Assembly (NCBI GenBank): GCA_027475525.1
Contig: JAMWFC010000077.1
Coordinates: forward strand, 124,001-188,000
DNA: 64,000 nucleotides
Direction of reading: 5' to 3'
Source: Macrolepiota albuminosa
Lineage: Eukaryota > Basidiomycota > Agaricomycetes > Agaricales > Agaricaceae
Shown: in pieces, positions 34,737-46,337 of the stretch
How the letters are laid out: every line of letters starts with the position of its first letter
Position numbering within the stretch: the first letter of the stretch is position 1
The notes under the pieces: generated by a model
Seen by the model: the letters and a program-made list of their open reading frames with translations, nothing else
The model's database searches: none
Told to the model about the DNA's origin: nothing
Program-made: the position numbers and the translations under genes

Positions 34737-36740
34737 TTATTGTGGAGTTACTGCTGTTTTCACCTGATTCCTGATGTCTGGCGCAATACTGCAGAGTTCC
34801 TTGACTGATAGCGTGACTGGCATCTTCATGATGCAGCTAAAGACGTGGTTGGATTTCTTAATGTCAAATACAGGTGCAGTAGGATGATAACTGCCTTCAG
34901 GTTGTTTCTTGGGAGTGGCAAAGTTACGTTGGGCAGGAGCATGATACCTATTGGAAAGACCAGCATAAGGGTAAAGAGGTGGCAAAGGTGCATCAGGAGC
35001 AGAAGAAGTCAATGGTGCAGGAGCTGTAGACAAGGATGTGGTAGCAATAGGAACTGGCTGAGTGGCGGGGGCTGAAGATGGCTTGCTGCTAGTGGTCAGC
35101 ATTGGCTTGTAACCATGTAAAGGCTGCTTTGGCTGTTTAATCTCCACCCCATCAAATACCTGGTTCTTTAGAGAGTTAAGCTCCTGTTCCAAGTTCTTGA
35201 TATATTCTTCCTGTGAGAAACTGGGCCGGTTGCCAACGCTATTGAAGTGCAATACCTTGTGAATCATTTGCTGCTGTGCTGCCTGTTTGGGATCCAGATT
35301 AGCGTTGCCAGAGAGGGTGCCAGTAACGATTTGTCCTAGGTTGTGCCTATGCCACTCATCTACCTGCTCCTGATAGGATTTTAGTTCCGGGTAGTTGGTA
35401 ATCGAAGCACCAGTGGTCAAGACAACCTTGCTGTTGAGGGCCCTACATACTTTACCTTGCCGAATATAGGTCTCTAGTGTAGTGCAGCATCCACGAGTCA
35501 TTGTGTGGCCGATTTCACCACAGAAGTGGCAAAGGTTGCTTCCAGGGGTGTTAGCAACTTGGATGGTGGTCGCTGGTGGTGATCATGGTCTCGATACAGG
35601 TCATGGCAGAGGCGATGGCAGCGTTAATAGCAGAGTTGAGTTCTTCTTTCTTAACGAAGTCGGCAGCAGGTATGGCAGAGGTTGGAACGGAAAGTATACT
35701 ATTGGCATGATCAGGAGGTAGGGTTGTCCTAGCATGCTGAGGTCCCAAGCCAATACCTGTGTCAGTACCTTTTAATACTCATTTACCCATGTCAAATACA
35801 TTGGTAACAGTATAGGGCTCCTCAGAGTGATGGGTCAGCTTTGTGATCTCTAAGCGTCTAGTGATCCTGGTCCATAATGATGTTGGGATGCCCTGCTGGA
35901 ATAAGCATCGCTCCTCATTGACATATATTTTACCGTTCTGAATTAACCACCTGGCAACCTTCTGGAATTCCTAGTAGTAAGTCAAGAAAGCACCAAGAGA
36001 GTAAGTGCCACTATTAAAAGAGTCCTGGACTAACTTTTGGAGTTTGTTTACCATGTATCATGTAGATTCTTTGGCATCAGGGTACAATTCAATGATTGCC
36101 TTCTTCCAGTCCTCGTAGGAAGCACCTTGTGCTGGAGGTGCACTGGGCGCAGCAAACTCAGGAAGTCCAGTCCAGGTTTCAGCCATATTGTATGAGACGT
36201 ATCTTACCACGTATTCTTTCATCTGGGTGTGGTCGGTAACACCACAGTCTCTAAACAAGTATTCTAGTTCCTTAAAATATTGGGAGAGTTCCTGTAGTTT
36301 GAACTCATCCCATTTTGGTGCAGAGAAGTGGTTGCGTGGCAGCATGTGCTGAGGAATTGGTTCCATAGCAACTGCCTTGCCGTGCAGAGTCGGTAGAGGT
36401 GGCAAAGGAGTTCTAGGTGGTGGTGAAGGGGTACGGGAAAAGACTAGGCAGGAAAGTGGGATTAAGGGCATAGATGGTGTGAAGTTTTGGAAGTCTGGAA
36501 GAGGCAACGCTAAGGGGTTGTCGCTAGGGTTGAAGTCGAAAGCAACTGGTAAGAGATCAGGAAAATTGTCTACAGAGGCGTTCTGTAGTTTCTGTGCTAG
36601 GGTAAGTCCTGGCAAAGCTCCAGGAAGTTGTGGGGTTGATGAGGAAGGTTGGAAAGGGGTAGTGTATTCTGCTGACTGCTGTAGCAGGTGGCGTTGGCGC
36701 TGGAGACATGTTTCTGGCAGAATTCTGCCCTAAGGTCCCT
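34737..36740 (-). pseudogene. Gypsy-2 gag
   Basis: Open pieces 36615-36058 and 35501-34737 with shorter ones between. The first carries NHFSAPKWDEF and ELEYLFRDCGV. The zinc knuckle CHFCGEIGHTMTRGCC lies near 35520-35475. The second piece continues without break through the Pro/Ala linker into FDIKKSNHVFSCIMK, showing that gag and protease share a frame in this family. Stops occur near 36058, 35970 and 35780. Confidence 0.85.
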
Positions 36741-36757
36741 CATGGTGGGCTCCAATT

Positions 36758-37651
36758 TGATGACGCCCAAAAGTAGATCAATAGCAGTTATGGTTTACAG
36801 CTACTGATCTAGGCACACTAAGTGTTTCGAGGAAGTCCTGGGCAGGTCCCAGAGAACAAGTCAAAAAGATAAAAATTAAGTCGGCAAGGGGTGTCGGTAA
36901 GGGATGCACGCTAAGGATTGGGCATCTAAGTAGCTAAGTTAAAGCGGGTTAAGTGTGGCAAGAGATGCAATAAGAGGACGGGTGGCTTAGCAATAACTAA
37001 GCTGCATGTTGCCTGCTGTAGGTGCGAGACGCATAAAACAGGACTGCAGCAAGCAGGCTAAGAGTGTTCAGACAATTGGCAACCAAGAACTTAGTTAGCT
37101 CAAAAGAAATCTGAACCGTAAGGTGAACTGAGCGAGGTATAACAGGGTACTCTGTTCTGTTCTTAACTATTGACAAGTGGTAAGTATTTATAGTAAGTTA
37201 AAGTTCCCTGTCGCCAAGACAGGGATGGAATAGTAAGAATGTAAGTAAAGGCCATGAATTAAACTAAATAAAAGGAAATTACGAGCTCGCTGTCCATGCT
37301 GTCTGTCTCAATGTTGCCAAGCACTATCATGTGCCATGGTGACACGTCAGTCCAACCATTATGAGTTATTGCATTATTCCTAATTTGTAAGTGCTGTCAC
37401 CGGCTAGCTGAGCCACATGCTGATTAATTAGCGCCACCTGTCAAGACCTTACTGACGGCGTAATGACAGCTGTCATTCCAGCTGTCACCAGTGCTATCAC
37501 TGATCAATCTTGATAGTTGCCATGCGTGCCCATCGGGAATGGCCTAGAAAGGATAAATCGTGCATGCCAAGTTTGGCACAAGTGCAGCAAGATGTCTGGA
37601 ACCAATGTTGAGCCTGCCATTGATGCACCTAGCCTGTGTGAGGTCCTATCA
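36758..37651 (-). repeat. Gypsy-2 5' LTR
   Basis: 894 bp, from TGATAGGACCTC to GGGCGTCATCA on the minus strand, followed by aattggagcccaccatgag (primer site). It differs from the 3' LTR by scattered substitutions and small indels, so the insertion is not recent. Confidence 0.92.
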
Positions 37652-37655
37652 GTGG

Positions 37656-38948
37656 ATGCTTTGCACTCTAGATTTGTCAGATGGAAGTCGTCCAGCATAG
37701 CCATTGTAAAATATGTTTGTGTCTGATCAAATATACTGGGGACCAGCTGTGAGTGGATAGTATTCTCCACCAAGACATCCATCCCAGAACACTCACATGA
37801 AATAATAGTGATGTAGTGTACTCCAATTGTGTGAACAATCTGTTGTATTGGATTCCCAAAGCAATTATATCTGTCGATACAGAACCTGTTTGTGGCTGGC
37901 CAATCTTCTGGAATATCTTCTATTGGCACATTATTCTCTGGTTCCTGTTGCTCTTCCTCTTTCATGATTTGATCAAGGCTGGCATCCTGAAGTCTGCTCA
38001 GGAAATCTTAAGTCATGGATGAATGTGCTGCCAGATATCCCAGATTACTATCCGCTGATGAAAGTTCAACATCCAGTTGATATTTGAGTCGTAGAAACTC
38101 TTGCTCCTAAATGTCCTTTTTCCGCTCATGGTCCTCAAGAGCCCTGACCTGACCTTTTCTTGGATGACAGTTTGCATGCAATGAATTGTGTTGGATATAG
38201 AAATACCCTCCAGTATCTGACATATTCATTGGTTGGAAATACCTACCATTCCATACTTCAGGTCAGTGAAACAGGTTGGAGTTGTGCATGCAGCAGAAAC
38301 ATCCGTGACAGAATATTCTTGACCCAATGCAATCACGGCATTGCCATTGTGCAAGGTAATAGTCAGGACAAGCAAAGCAATCAGTAACATCATTTATTGA
38401 TTCATGACCAAGCAATCCATTGAGCAACTGTAGAACATGGTTGATAAAGTTGTTAAGATAATCTGCTTGTGTCTATATATGAACTTGAATAATTTGCTCT
38501 CAATAATAGCATACATTCAAATCACCTTTACATGCCTTATGAATATAGGCATTGTATCATCTACATCATCTACCGTTGAATTATTGTCCAAGTATGCAAA
38601 GTTATCATCATCTGCAAATGCTGCAGGTGGTGCACCAGTTATAATGAGAATGGAACCCAGTAGTAGCCGTTGTGTTATGAGGACTGGCAACTCTTGTATG
38701 TTCTGAGTGAGTCGTGTCCTTTTCTTAGCAAACAGGATGAGGTCCCTTTGCCTGATAACTGTTGTTTTTGGTTGCTTGCGTTTCTTCAGAGAGTTCAGGT
38801 TCATGATCAAATATCTATGGCCAGGACCTGGCCATTGTACCAGAGATCTAATGAGACCGCTCATTGATATTGGCAATATGCCCCAATTTGAACAGGCCAG
38901 ATACCAGTGGACAGCGGACCCTATCCATTGATGACAAACAGAATCCAT
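37656..38948 (-). pseudogene. KDZ transposase, copy 1, N-terminal part with Cys cluster
   Basis: Upstream part of the KDZ gene, cut by Gypsy-2 at 37655. An acidic N-terminal piece (ADDDNFAYLDNNSTVDDVDD) is followed, probably after an intron, by the cysteine cluster at about 38400-38180: CFACPDYYLAQWQCRDCIG, then FCHGCFCCMH, PEVWNGRYFQP and DTGGYFYIQH. This is the CxC2-type cluster found at the N-terminus of fungal KDZ transposases. The frame then reads DVELSSADSNLGYL and an acidic EEEEQQEPENNVP stretch. It diverges from ORF-A, which starts at about 38943 on the plus strand. Stops and indels are present. Confidence 0.8.
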
Positions 38949-39780
38949 TTGTCATCAACAGACACTGAATGGAAATGTATATTTTATCATGTGATCCTTC
39001 AGTTGAGAACTGTGTGGTTGCAGAAAATTATATTGTCTACAAACATGTCTGCCCTCCTGCAACTGCCTGAACCAATATTTTTACCAAAGAAAGAACGAGT
39101 CGAACCAATATTTACAGTGGAAGAAAGATCTATCTTTAAACCATACAAGGAACTCTACCACTCCTCAACTACTCCTCAAGCTTGGGCTGCTATCTTGAAG
39201 GATAAAATCCTAATGGATATCTTCAACTACTGGGCCACTAAGAGGACAGAGCCAAAGACAGGGGAAGAGTGGGCAGAAAGAATCAAAGTAGGTACAGCAA
39301 CTCATTGCAAAGAACTAGATATCATTTGCTTGAATAGAAGGTTGTCCAGTATATCAAGAATTGCTGGTGCCCTTATTACCAGCATAAAGATCCAAAGGTG
39401 CTCCTGAAAACTTTACTGCGAGATGTTGTCCAGCAAACAATAGCAAAGGAGATAAACAAGGAGTTCCAGAACTTGTTGAGGGGTGAGGATCACAATGCCT
39501 TGGGATTGGATGTATTCGCACAATATAATGTGGCTGTCAAAAATGTTATGCATTAACTCACACTGCAGAAGGAAAGTCATTTATGGAAGATGGCGGCAAA
39601 ATGGAGCGAAAAAGGAAATCCACCAGAAATTCAGTACAAGTTGGTACTCCTTCTGTCCCCCATCCATCCTCTATTCATTATACATCTGTCTGCTTGATTC
39701 TGCTTTCTAATTATTGTCTCTCCAGGAAGGCCTAAAAGCACAGTTTGAAGCATGTGGACAATGCAAATGTGCTTTGATTT

Positions 39781-40887
39781 AGTGGTGTTCTGTAGTTCCT
39801 GTGCAAGAGAGAGACCTGGTAAGGCACCAGGTGGTTGTGGCATTGATAGGTGGGAAGGGGCCATGCCTTCTGCCAACTGCTCTAGCAGACAGTGCTTATG
39901 CTGGAGATGGGTTTCTGGTGGAATTCTGTCCTAAAGCACCCTTGCAGTGGGCTCCAATTTGATGACACCCAAAATTTGGTCAGTAACAAATATAGTAATA
40001 GTGTTACTAAGCCAAAAGCTTGCGTTGGGTGTGCTAAAAGTGATGAGGGGAGTCCCAGGCAGGTCTCAGAGAACGTGTCTATGAGAATAAGGTATAGTTG
40101 GAAAGGGGTTGGCAAGTGTTAAGCACTAAGGTAAAAGCGTCTATGGAAAAAGCGGTAAATGAATGTGGAAATGTGAGTGGCAAGAACACAGAAAGCTTAG
40201 CAAAGTTTAAGCAATGTTAATGCCTGCCATAGCTGCAAAGCGCAAATATGTCGTTGGCTAGCAATAGTCTGCAACTGCTGATGACTTTGATGTTGCTGAC
40301 CATAAATGGTATTTGGACTGTAAGAAAGACTGGAGTAAGTGGGGTAGAAAAACTCTGTTCTGATGCCTATGTACAAGTCAGTAAGTACTTTTATACTACA
40401 AAGAGTTCACTGTTGCCAAGTGACTAATAATGCCAAAGTGCAGCAAACTAGAAAATTTTATAGGAGTAGCTCCAATGGTTTCAGATCCCTACCGTCCATT
40501 CAAGACACTTAGCAACGCCAGGCGGCAGATTGCGACACTAAACCATCAATCCATCAATCTTCTGTCTGTCCAAAATACTAAGCGATGTCAAGCGCTGAAT
40601 CAAGACGCTAAGCAATGTCAGATGCCAAAATCAAACGCCAAGCTGTCCATCAGTTTTTGATAGATCATCAGTCTTCTTGCTAAGCGCTGTTATCAGTGAC
40701 TGATGCCATCTGTCAGTTGTCACTCTGTTTGCCGTCGGCGCTATTATTGATTAGATCTGCTTCTTGCCATGCGTAGCCATCAAATATCACCAAAATTAGT
40801 TAATTAGTGCATGTTAAGGTATCCTGAGCCAGTGCTGTGTTGCCATAGCCTGCCGTTGATGCGCTGATCCTGTATGGGGTCCTATCA
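39781..40887 (-). mobile_element. Truncated gypsy: LTR plus leader
   Basis: Minus-strand LTR at 40887-39960 (TGATAGGACCCC...GTGTCATCA) followed by the primer site and about 180 bp matching the Gypsy-1 leader (11078-11255), ending abruptly at about 39781. The LTR is closest to that of Gypsy-1. The host ORF-A lacks about 270 bp that copy 2 has at 57445-57715, so loss of host and element sequence occurred together. Confidence 0.85.
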
Positions 40888-41760
40888 CTGTCCATCATGC
40901 AATCACCCCATGATTTGACTCCTCTTATTCTTACATGCTATGACCTCATTCTTGATCTGGATAGGGATAGATTCCCAATATTACCAGCAGATCCAGGACC
41001 AAGAATTGGAAATGCTTGTCCGGGACTATCTAAATACTTATTACAGTGAATCCTAGTTTTTTCCACCTTTGCTCATCATCTGATTACTCCATCAGAAATT
41101 GTGTTTGGTTACCGGTATAAATCTGCTCCTTACAAGGCAGTGAGAACCAATGATCAGCAATTCATACATTCAAGGTGTCTTCCAGAGGGTCTGATATTTC
41201 AAGATCCCCATAATCTTGGTTGGCCTGAGCTATTGCATCTGCTGAACTTCTGGAAAGACAGTCAAGGACAGTATGGATCTGGTGACACCTTTTGCTGGAC
41301 AGTTTATCTCAACTGTCACAAGCAGCCAGTAGCTGCCAAGTACAGCACCCAAGCTGATTATGAAAAAAATGCAGCAGCAGCAGCAACATATAAGGCTACA
41401 TGCAAAAATGGAGGGAAAAATTGGAAACAGAGGCCAACACCATCAGCGGTAGTCAATGGCAACAGTAGGACCATTGTTAATGATGGAGCTGCTGATGGTG
41501 GATCCACTTTAGTTACCAGATATGCAGCCAACTTGGAGTGGCAACTGGGGCCTACACTTTCCCTGTCACCTAGCATACCACACATATCACTGCCTGACTT
41601 ACAGGAGGAACTCCCTGTCTTGCGCTCACCACACACTCCCCAGCCTCAGCACCACAACAGATCCACAGTTCACAATGAATCCTGACTAAATGTATCAGCT
41701 TCTGCTCATGACAAGTCTGCTCTCAACAAATCTGTTCATGACAAATGTGGTGATGATACA

Positions 41761-41914
41761 GCAGTGGTAGATGCCACTACCATCCACCTCTTACAACAAA
41801 GAGCAAATCTGTTCATGACAAATGTGGTGATGATACAGCAGTGGTAGATGCCACTACCATCCACCTCTTACAACAAAGAGGATAGAGCCATCCAGACCCT
41901 CCAATTAATGGCCC
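41761..41914. repeat. 77-bp tandem duplication 4
   Basis: Units start at 41761 and 41838; within ORF-A copy 1. Single in copy 2. Confidence 0.95.
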
Positions 41915-42395
41915 TAGTGATGGTTCCCCTAAATATAGAATGTCAAGAAGGGTGCTTGACATTCTTCAAGATGAGGACAATGACCAATTTGAAGGTAAAG
42001 GAAGGCTGGCATTACAAAACCAAAAGAAGTACAAGGCATTGCCTAACCAATTGTCAACAAATTTCAAGCAACCCTGCAAGTTTCAAGCACAAATGCTACA
42101 GGAAGATGCAGCTTGATACATTGATATGTCTACACCAGCAAAAAAGAGTAGCGGCTGCACTAAGGTCATTTGACCAGTCCGCTGTCATTGATGTAGGGAA
42201 GGGGGAAATGTTACATTACATTTTTGTAAACTATAGTGTTACAAAAACGTAGCAATGTCTATCATAACGAAAAAAAAATTGTACAATAAGAAACTGTCCA
42301 TCTTAAACCATCCATCTTCACTTGTCTTCTGTTGCCTTCCATCTCTCAGTAAGCTGACTGGATGATTGGGTCTGTTGCATTGGTGGCCAACTACT

Positions 42396-43880
42396 TCAGG
42401 AGTTGCTGCGAGCCCATCCCCTTAGGCCAGGGAGAGGGTCCTTGGCAGGGACTGGCAGAGGGATGGAAGATGGTTGAGGGGGTGATGGAGATATTTGTGT
42501 GGGAGATGTCTCTGAGGATGTTTGTTGAAGCAGGGATGGAGCAACAGTGAGAGTGGATAAGTCAGCGGCATGATGGGATTGGTCAGTGGTGAGGGCAGAG
42601 GTGTCACCAGTGGGAATGAATACGTCAGCAGTGGGGTCAGGAGTGGTTTCTTCATTTTCAACGATGGGTCCAAGTCCACTGTGCCCTGTTGGATGCACTG
42701 CCACATCATCCTGAGCTGACAGACTGGAGGGACAGGTAAAGATGTGAAGTCGACTCTGCAAAGTATCAACCATACTCCAAATATGGTGGATCTGCTCCTC
42801 CATCTGACAGATCCATCTGTCATGGGATGCAAGCATGTCATCCGCACGAGAAACATTAGTTTGCAGGGTTTCCATGTGGCCACCGAGCATGTCGACCTGA
42901 GTCTGGTAGCAACAGAAGAAGTCCTCAATACACAGTAACCAGCTTGCCTCAGCCATGACAAACCTGTCCTGCACCTGCTCCCCAACATTCTGCAATGCTT
43001 CCTGGAACCCATTCTCCATCCTGTCCAAACAGCTCTCCACCCCTGCCATTACACCAGCCACAATGTCCTCACTGTGACTAGACTCCATTGCCCGCTCCTT
43101 GCCCTTTCCCTTGACCGGAAGAGGATCCGCTGGGCAGTTGGAGGTCGACAGTTGGGATGGACAGATAGACGGTTTTGATGGTCCTGCAATTGGACTGGCT
43201 GGTTCATCTGCTAACTATTGGTTAGCTATTTGAGCAGGAAAAGAGTTTCATACTGTCATCACTCTCAATAATTGTCACTGACTTCTTTCTCAGTGGTTTT
43301 TTCCCCTTTCCCTTGTTGCTGGGCTTGACAGTTTTCTTGACAATCGTCAGGCTGCATGTTTGTTTGCGAATGAGCTGGCAGGGATTGCATGTGGTGCTGC
43401 CCTTTGTCCTGACACACTGTAGCTGCTTACTTGCGCAATATTGGCAAGGGAGGTTGATGTGCTGACCCTCATGACGAGGTGCTGTCATCAGATACCTGCT
43501 CAACAGCATCTCTCCAGTAATTTCCCCTTCAGTATCCTGCCCTCTTGTTCTTCCTCTTCCTCTTCCTCTTCCTCTTCATCCTCATCCTCATCCTCATCCT
43601 CCTGCTCCTTCTGTTGACGATAGGTACCAGGAGGACATTGACCAATATAGGTCACCTGTTTTGGCTTCTTGAGATTTGGCGATGGACCAGACAAATCTTC
43701 TGCTGCTGGAGGACTCGGTCATTTTCTTTTCTTTGGAATTGGTGATAGACCAGATGAATCTCCTGCTGCTGGCCTATGACCTATCCGGTCTTCTTGTGCC
43801 GGTGCCATTGACGGACCAGCCTCGGTTGATGAATCAGGTTGTTCTTCACCCCCACTTGGTTCTTCCCCCCTTCTGCTCCT
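42396..43880 (-). pseudogene. Cys-cluster, coiled-coil gene
   Basis: Upstream part (about 43880-43500) has two related segments, SGLSPIPKKRK and SGPSPNLKKPK, then VTYIGQCPPGTYRQQ and a Glu/Asp run of about 24 residues. A frame change near 43500 leads to the cluster in 43480-43380: C-QY-C-ASKQLQ-C-VRTKGSTT-C-NP-C-QLIRKQT-C (CX2CX6CX8CX2CX7C), close to the fungal Zn2Cys6 pattern. A basic NKGKGKKPLRKK stretch, a stop, then 43088-42396 follow, with heptad-like helices (DRMENGFQEALQNVGEQVQDRF) and a Pro/Ser/Thr tail. The layout resembles exon 6 of the gypsy antisense gene. Function unknown. Confidence 0.55.
43541..43612 (-). repeat. Acidic-run microsatellite
   Basis: Repeats of cttcct and then catcct on the plus strand, coding a Glu/Asp run on the minus strand inside the Cys-cluster gene. 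Confidence 0.85.
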
Positions 43881-43914
43881 CTGGGTCTATTTCTTTGCAG
43901 TGTCCTTCAACTGC

Positions 43915-45037
43915 TGATAGGCTTCTACTTGGACTGAGTGCATCAAGGAACATTATAGGCCAACCGACACTTGACGTACTGAGGGCTCTAGCGACCAGTT
44001 GGAAATATAGAGCAGCCCTAGCTCTGGCAACCTACTACAGGACTTAGCCATTTACCCTAACTACTAGCTACCAGGCCTTTAGCACATTCCATTCACCTAT
44101 CCCAAGGATGAAGGAGGCTCATAACGTATAGCGCTAACACGATGGCAGGAGAGGACTCTAACTAAACCCTGATCACTTCCAGAAGGAGCCAGCAGCAGGC
44201 GCTGCCATTTGACGAGGCACTTCAATCAGAAGTCTAAAAGGATCAATGACGGCGGTACTGGATATACTTAAATCCGACATCTGGACCTACCAGGAACTGA
44301 TACAATGAGTAGCGCTGACATTAGCGCTCACGTCGTCTGTTGAGGATTTTCTGACCATACCCCAGAACAGCCTGGCCAATTGGAGTTATAATAAAAGTAA
44401 GCAGACTCATGCAATTCTAAGCCAATACAGAGTTGCCGCTGGTCGCCGTCATCCATGTGCAAAAGGTTGCCATTGACAGGTTGCTGTTAAAGGAAACCAT
44501 GAGGAGAGGCGCTAGAAGGTAGCGCTGCAGATGGACTTGTATCTTGGCAAACACGGTAGCGCATAGTATATAAAATAGCTACTTTACATGTATATAACAA
44601 GCTGCAGATGGACTTGTATCTTGGCAAACACGGTAGCGCATAGTATATAAAATAGCTACTTTACATGTATATAACAATGAATCGTAACCCCTTGAGCAGA
44701 CAGTTACACTTAGCGTTCAAATCGCACTAGCTTCCTTTAACTTTGTCACTAAGTCGGGCACTAGCCTTGTCTATCTCATCTTTGTTGTTTATGGTGCCAC
44801 CTATGGGCACAATATGCTGCGCTACTCGTCTTTTCTTCAATATCTTTGTTTAAACTATGACGCTTACCGTCTGCTAGGTAGCCCCCAAAGCACTATAATC
44901 TAGCGCATCATTTTATCACCTCTACTCGGGCATACCGGGACCCTGTCAGGACTGCTCACAACTATGCATGCCAAGCGCTGGAGACGGCGTTGTACTGCGT
45001 ATACGTCCAGCGCACCCAACCACAGTTGGCGTCATTA
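43915..45037 (+). repeat. Solo LTR, copy B
   Basis: Same repeat as copies A and C, TGATAGGCTTC...GGCGTCATTA. Flanks CTGC (43911-43914) and CCGC (45038-45041) fit a 4-bp target duplication with one transition. A 77-bp tandem duplication (44524-44677) contains the TATA element tagtatataaaatagctac, so two TATA boxes are present here against one in copies A and C. Confidence 0.82.
44524..44677. repeat. 77-bp tandem duplication 5
   Basis: Units start at 44524 and 44601; in solo LTR B. Single in copies A and C. Confidence 0.95.
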
Positions 45038-45525
45038 CCGCCTGATCATATCCTTGTCAGAAAGCTTGCTCTGGAGTAGCGGGATAACTTTGTTGATGAA
45101 ACTTCTTCTGGCATCAAGGAGGAGTTTCTTGTCATTCTTGATGTCTCTAACTATGAACTACATGTCAATCTACAGGACGACTATTAGTGCATGTCTATTA
45201 GGCAGGAGTGCTTGTATCTTACCAGGTCCTTCTGCTGTGCTTTGAGTTGACACAGGTCTCCTCTGAGAGCAAGATATAATACTCAAACATCTGCATCAAC
45301 AACCTATTGATGGAGTTCTTCATTAGACATGGCAGATAGAGGATTAAAGAAACGGACGAGAACTTTACATGAAGCAAGTTCTGAAAATAGATATCATGTG
45401 ACCCTGTTTAAATTACAAAAGAAGTTTGATTTATTGCTTGACAAAACCTTACTTTGTTTATCTTACAGTTTAGTAAATAACAATTAGCTAAGCAGGTCAA
45501 AAATTCTAAACAGTTTGACATAAAT
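45038..45525 (+). other. Unassigned stretch with coding-like pieces
   Basis: About 0.5 kb between solo LTR B and repeat R copy 2. Two pieces look coding but are unconnected: FVDETSSGIKEEFLVILDVSNYELHV (about 45090-45165) and MADRGLKKRTRTLHEASSENRYHVTLFKLQKKFD (from ATG at about 45330). No family recognised; too short to call genes. Confidence 0.3.
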
Positions 45526-46183
45526 GCACTAGTAGGAATCGAACCCACCTACTGCAAGACATAATAAAGACCAATAGATAATATTCTATTAGACCACCGA
45601 TGCTTACTGTACACTGCTACGATGTAAATAAACATCAGTCTAATATTCTGTGTGTGGTCAAAAATTCTTAAATTCAATGTCAATGCACTAAGGAGAGTCG
45701 AACCCACCTATTGCAAGATACAAGGAATACCAATTGGAAATATTTCACTACACCACAGACGCTTCAGGTATAATGCTATGGTATAAATCAATATCAGTCT
45801 AATATTCCACTACACTCCATGGTTTTCCTCTTTCCTGTATACTTCTATGGTGTAAATAAATATCAGTCTAATATTGTCAATTCAATACAGATGCACTAGT
45901 TGCAGTAAAATCTCTATCCATTCAAATTCTATATGGGTCCATTTGTGTACTACTACATGAACACTGTCCTGACTTGTAGTAAGTGCCTGTGGTACAATGG
46001 AATATTCATAAATTGATATTTCATATTGTGCACAAGAGGTGGGTTTGACTCCCGCTAGTTCACATTATATAATAGCAGCAGGCTGCTGACATCTGCTAGC
46101 ATCATGAATTTGATCCGTTGAAAACTCCAGAGATTTCTGCAGTGGCATAAGATGGATGAGTTTGCATGTGTGTTCATTCCAGT

Positions 46184-46337
46184 GCTCATGACCAGTTGAT
46201 AATACACTGTGGCTGGCTACCTTTGTGCTGGTCTTTGTAAAAAAGGTAGCCAGCCCTGGTGCTCATGACCAGTTGATAATACACTGTGGCTGGCTACCTT
46301 TGTGCTGGTCTTTGTAAAAAAGGTAGCCAGCCCTGGT
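46184..46337. repeat. 77-bp tandem duplication 6
   Basis: Units start at 46184 and 46261; in repeat R copy 2. Confidence 0.95.
46211..46255. repeat. 14-bp perfect hairpin
   Basis: ggctggctaccttt at 46211-46224 pairs exactly with aaaggtagccagcc at 46242-46255, loop 17 nt. The surrounding piece is bounded by tcattccagt and actggaatga, a perfect 10-bp inverted repeat, so it may be a small fold-back element. The hairpin recurs 77 bp downstream through the tandem duplication. Confidence 0.6.

Larger units (their letters stand above)
27401..37651 (-). mobile_element. Gypsy-2, Ty3/gypsy element inside the KDZ gene
   Basis: Minus-strand relative of Gypsy-1. The 5' LTR is 37651-36758 and the 3' LTR 28311-27401; target duplication GTGG (27397-27400 and 37652-37655). 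In KDZ copy 2 the same gene reads through (empty site near 60575, where ggtggata is single), so the insertion is proven by comparison. It keeps gag, protease, part of RT, integrase and the antisense gene, but the RNase H part is deleted. The primer site and polypurine tract match Gypsy-1. Confidence 0.95.
38943..42250 (+). pseudogene. ORF-A, divergent KDZ-locus gene, copy 1
   Basis: Starts back to back with the KDZ gene. It reads LSSTDTEWKCIFYHV, EERSIFKPYKELYHSSTTPQAW and EEWAERIKVGTATHC (38943-39405), then by frameshift KDPKVLLKTLLRDVV. At 39781-40887 a truncated gypsy replaces about 270 bp. It resumes with DLILDLDRDRFPILPADPG, KAVRTNDQQFIHSRCLPEGL, a Ser/Thr/Asn-rich low-complexity part, and (in the frame without the 77-bp duplication at 41761-41914) PKYRMSRRVLDILQDEDNDQF. 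It ends near 42110-42250. Copy 2 is at 58505-56400. Family not recognised; the last part looks like a disordered tail. Confidence 0.6.

Noticed and set aside
43545..43745. Plus-strand Leu/Phe/Ile-rich frame that looks like a membrane protein
   Set aside because: Shadow of the Glu/Asp microsatellite in the Cys-cluster gene.
44964..45245. 93-codon frame starting in solo LTR B
   Set aside because: Spans the LTR boundary and is in a different frame from the coding-like piece downstream.
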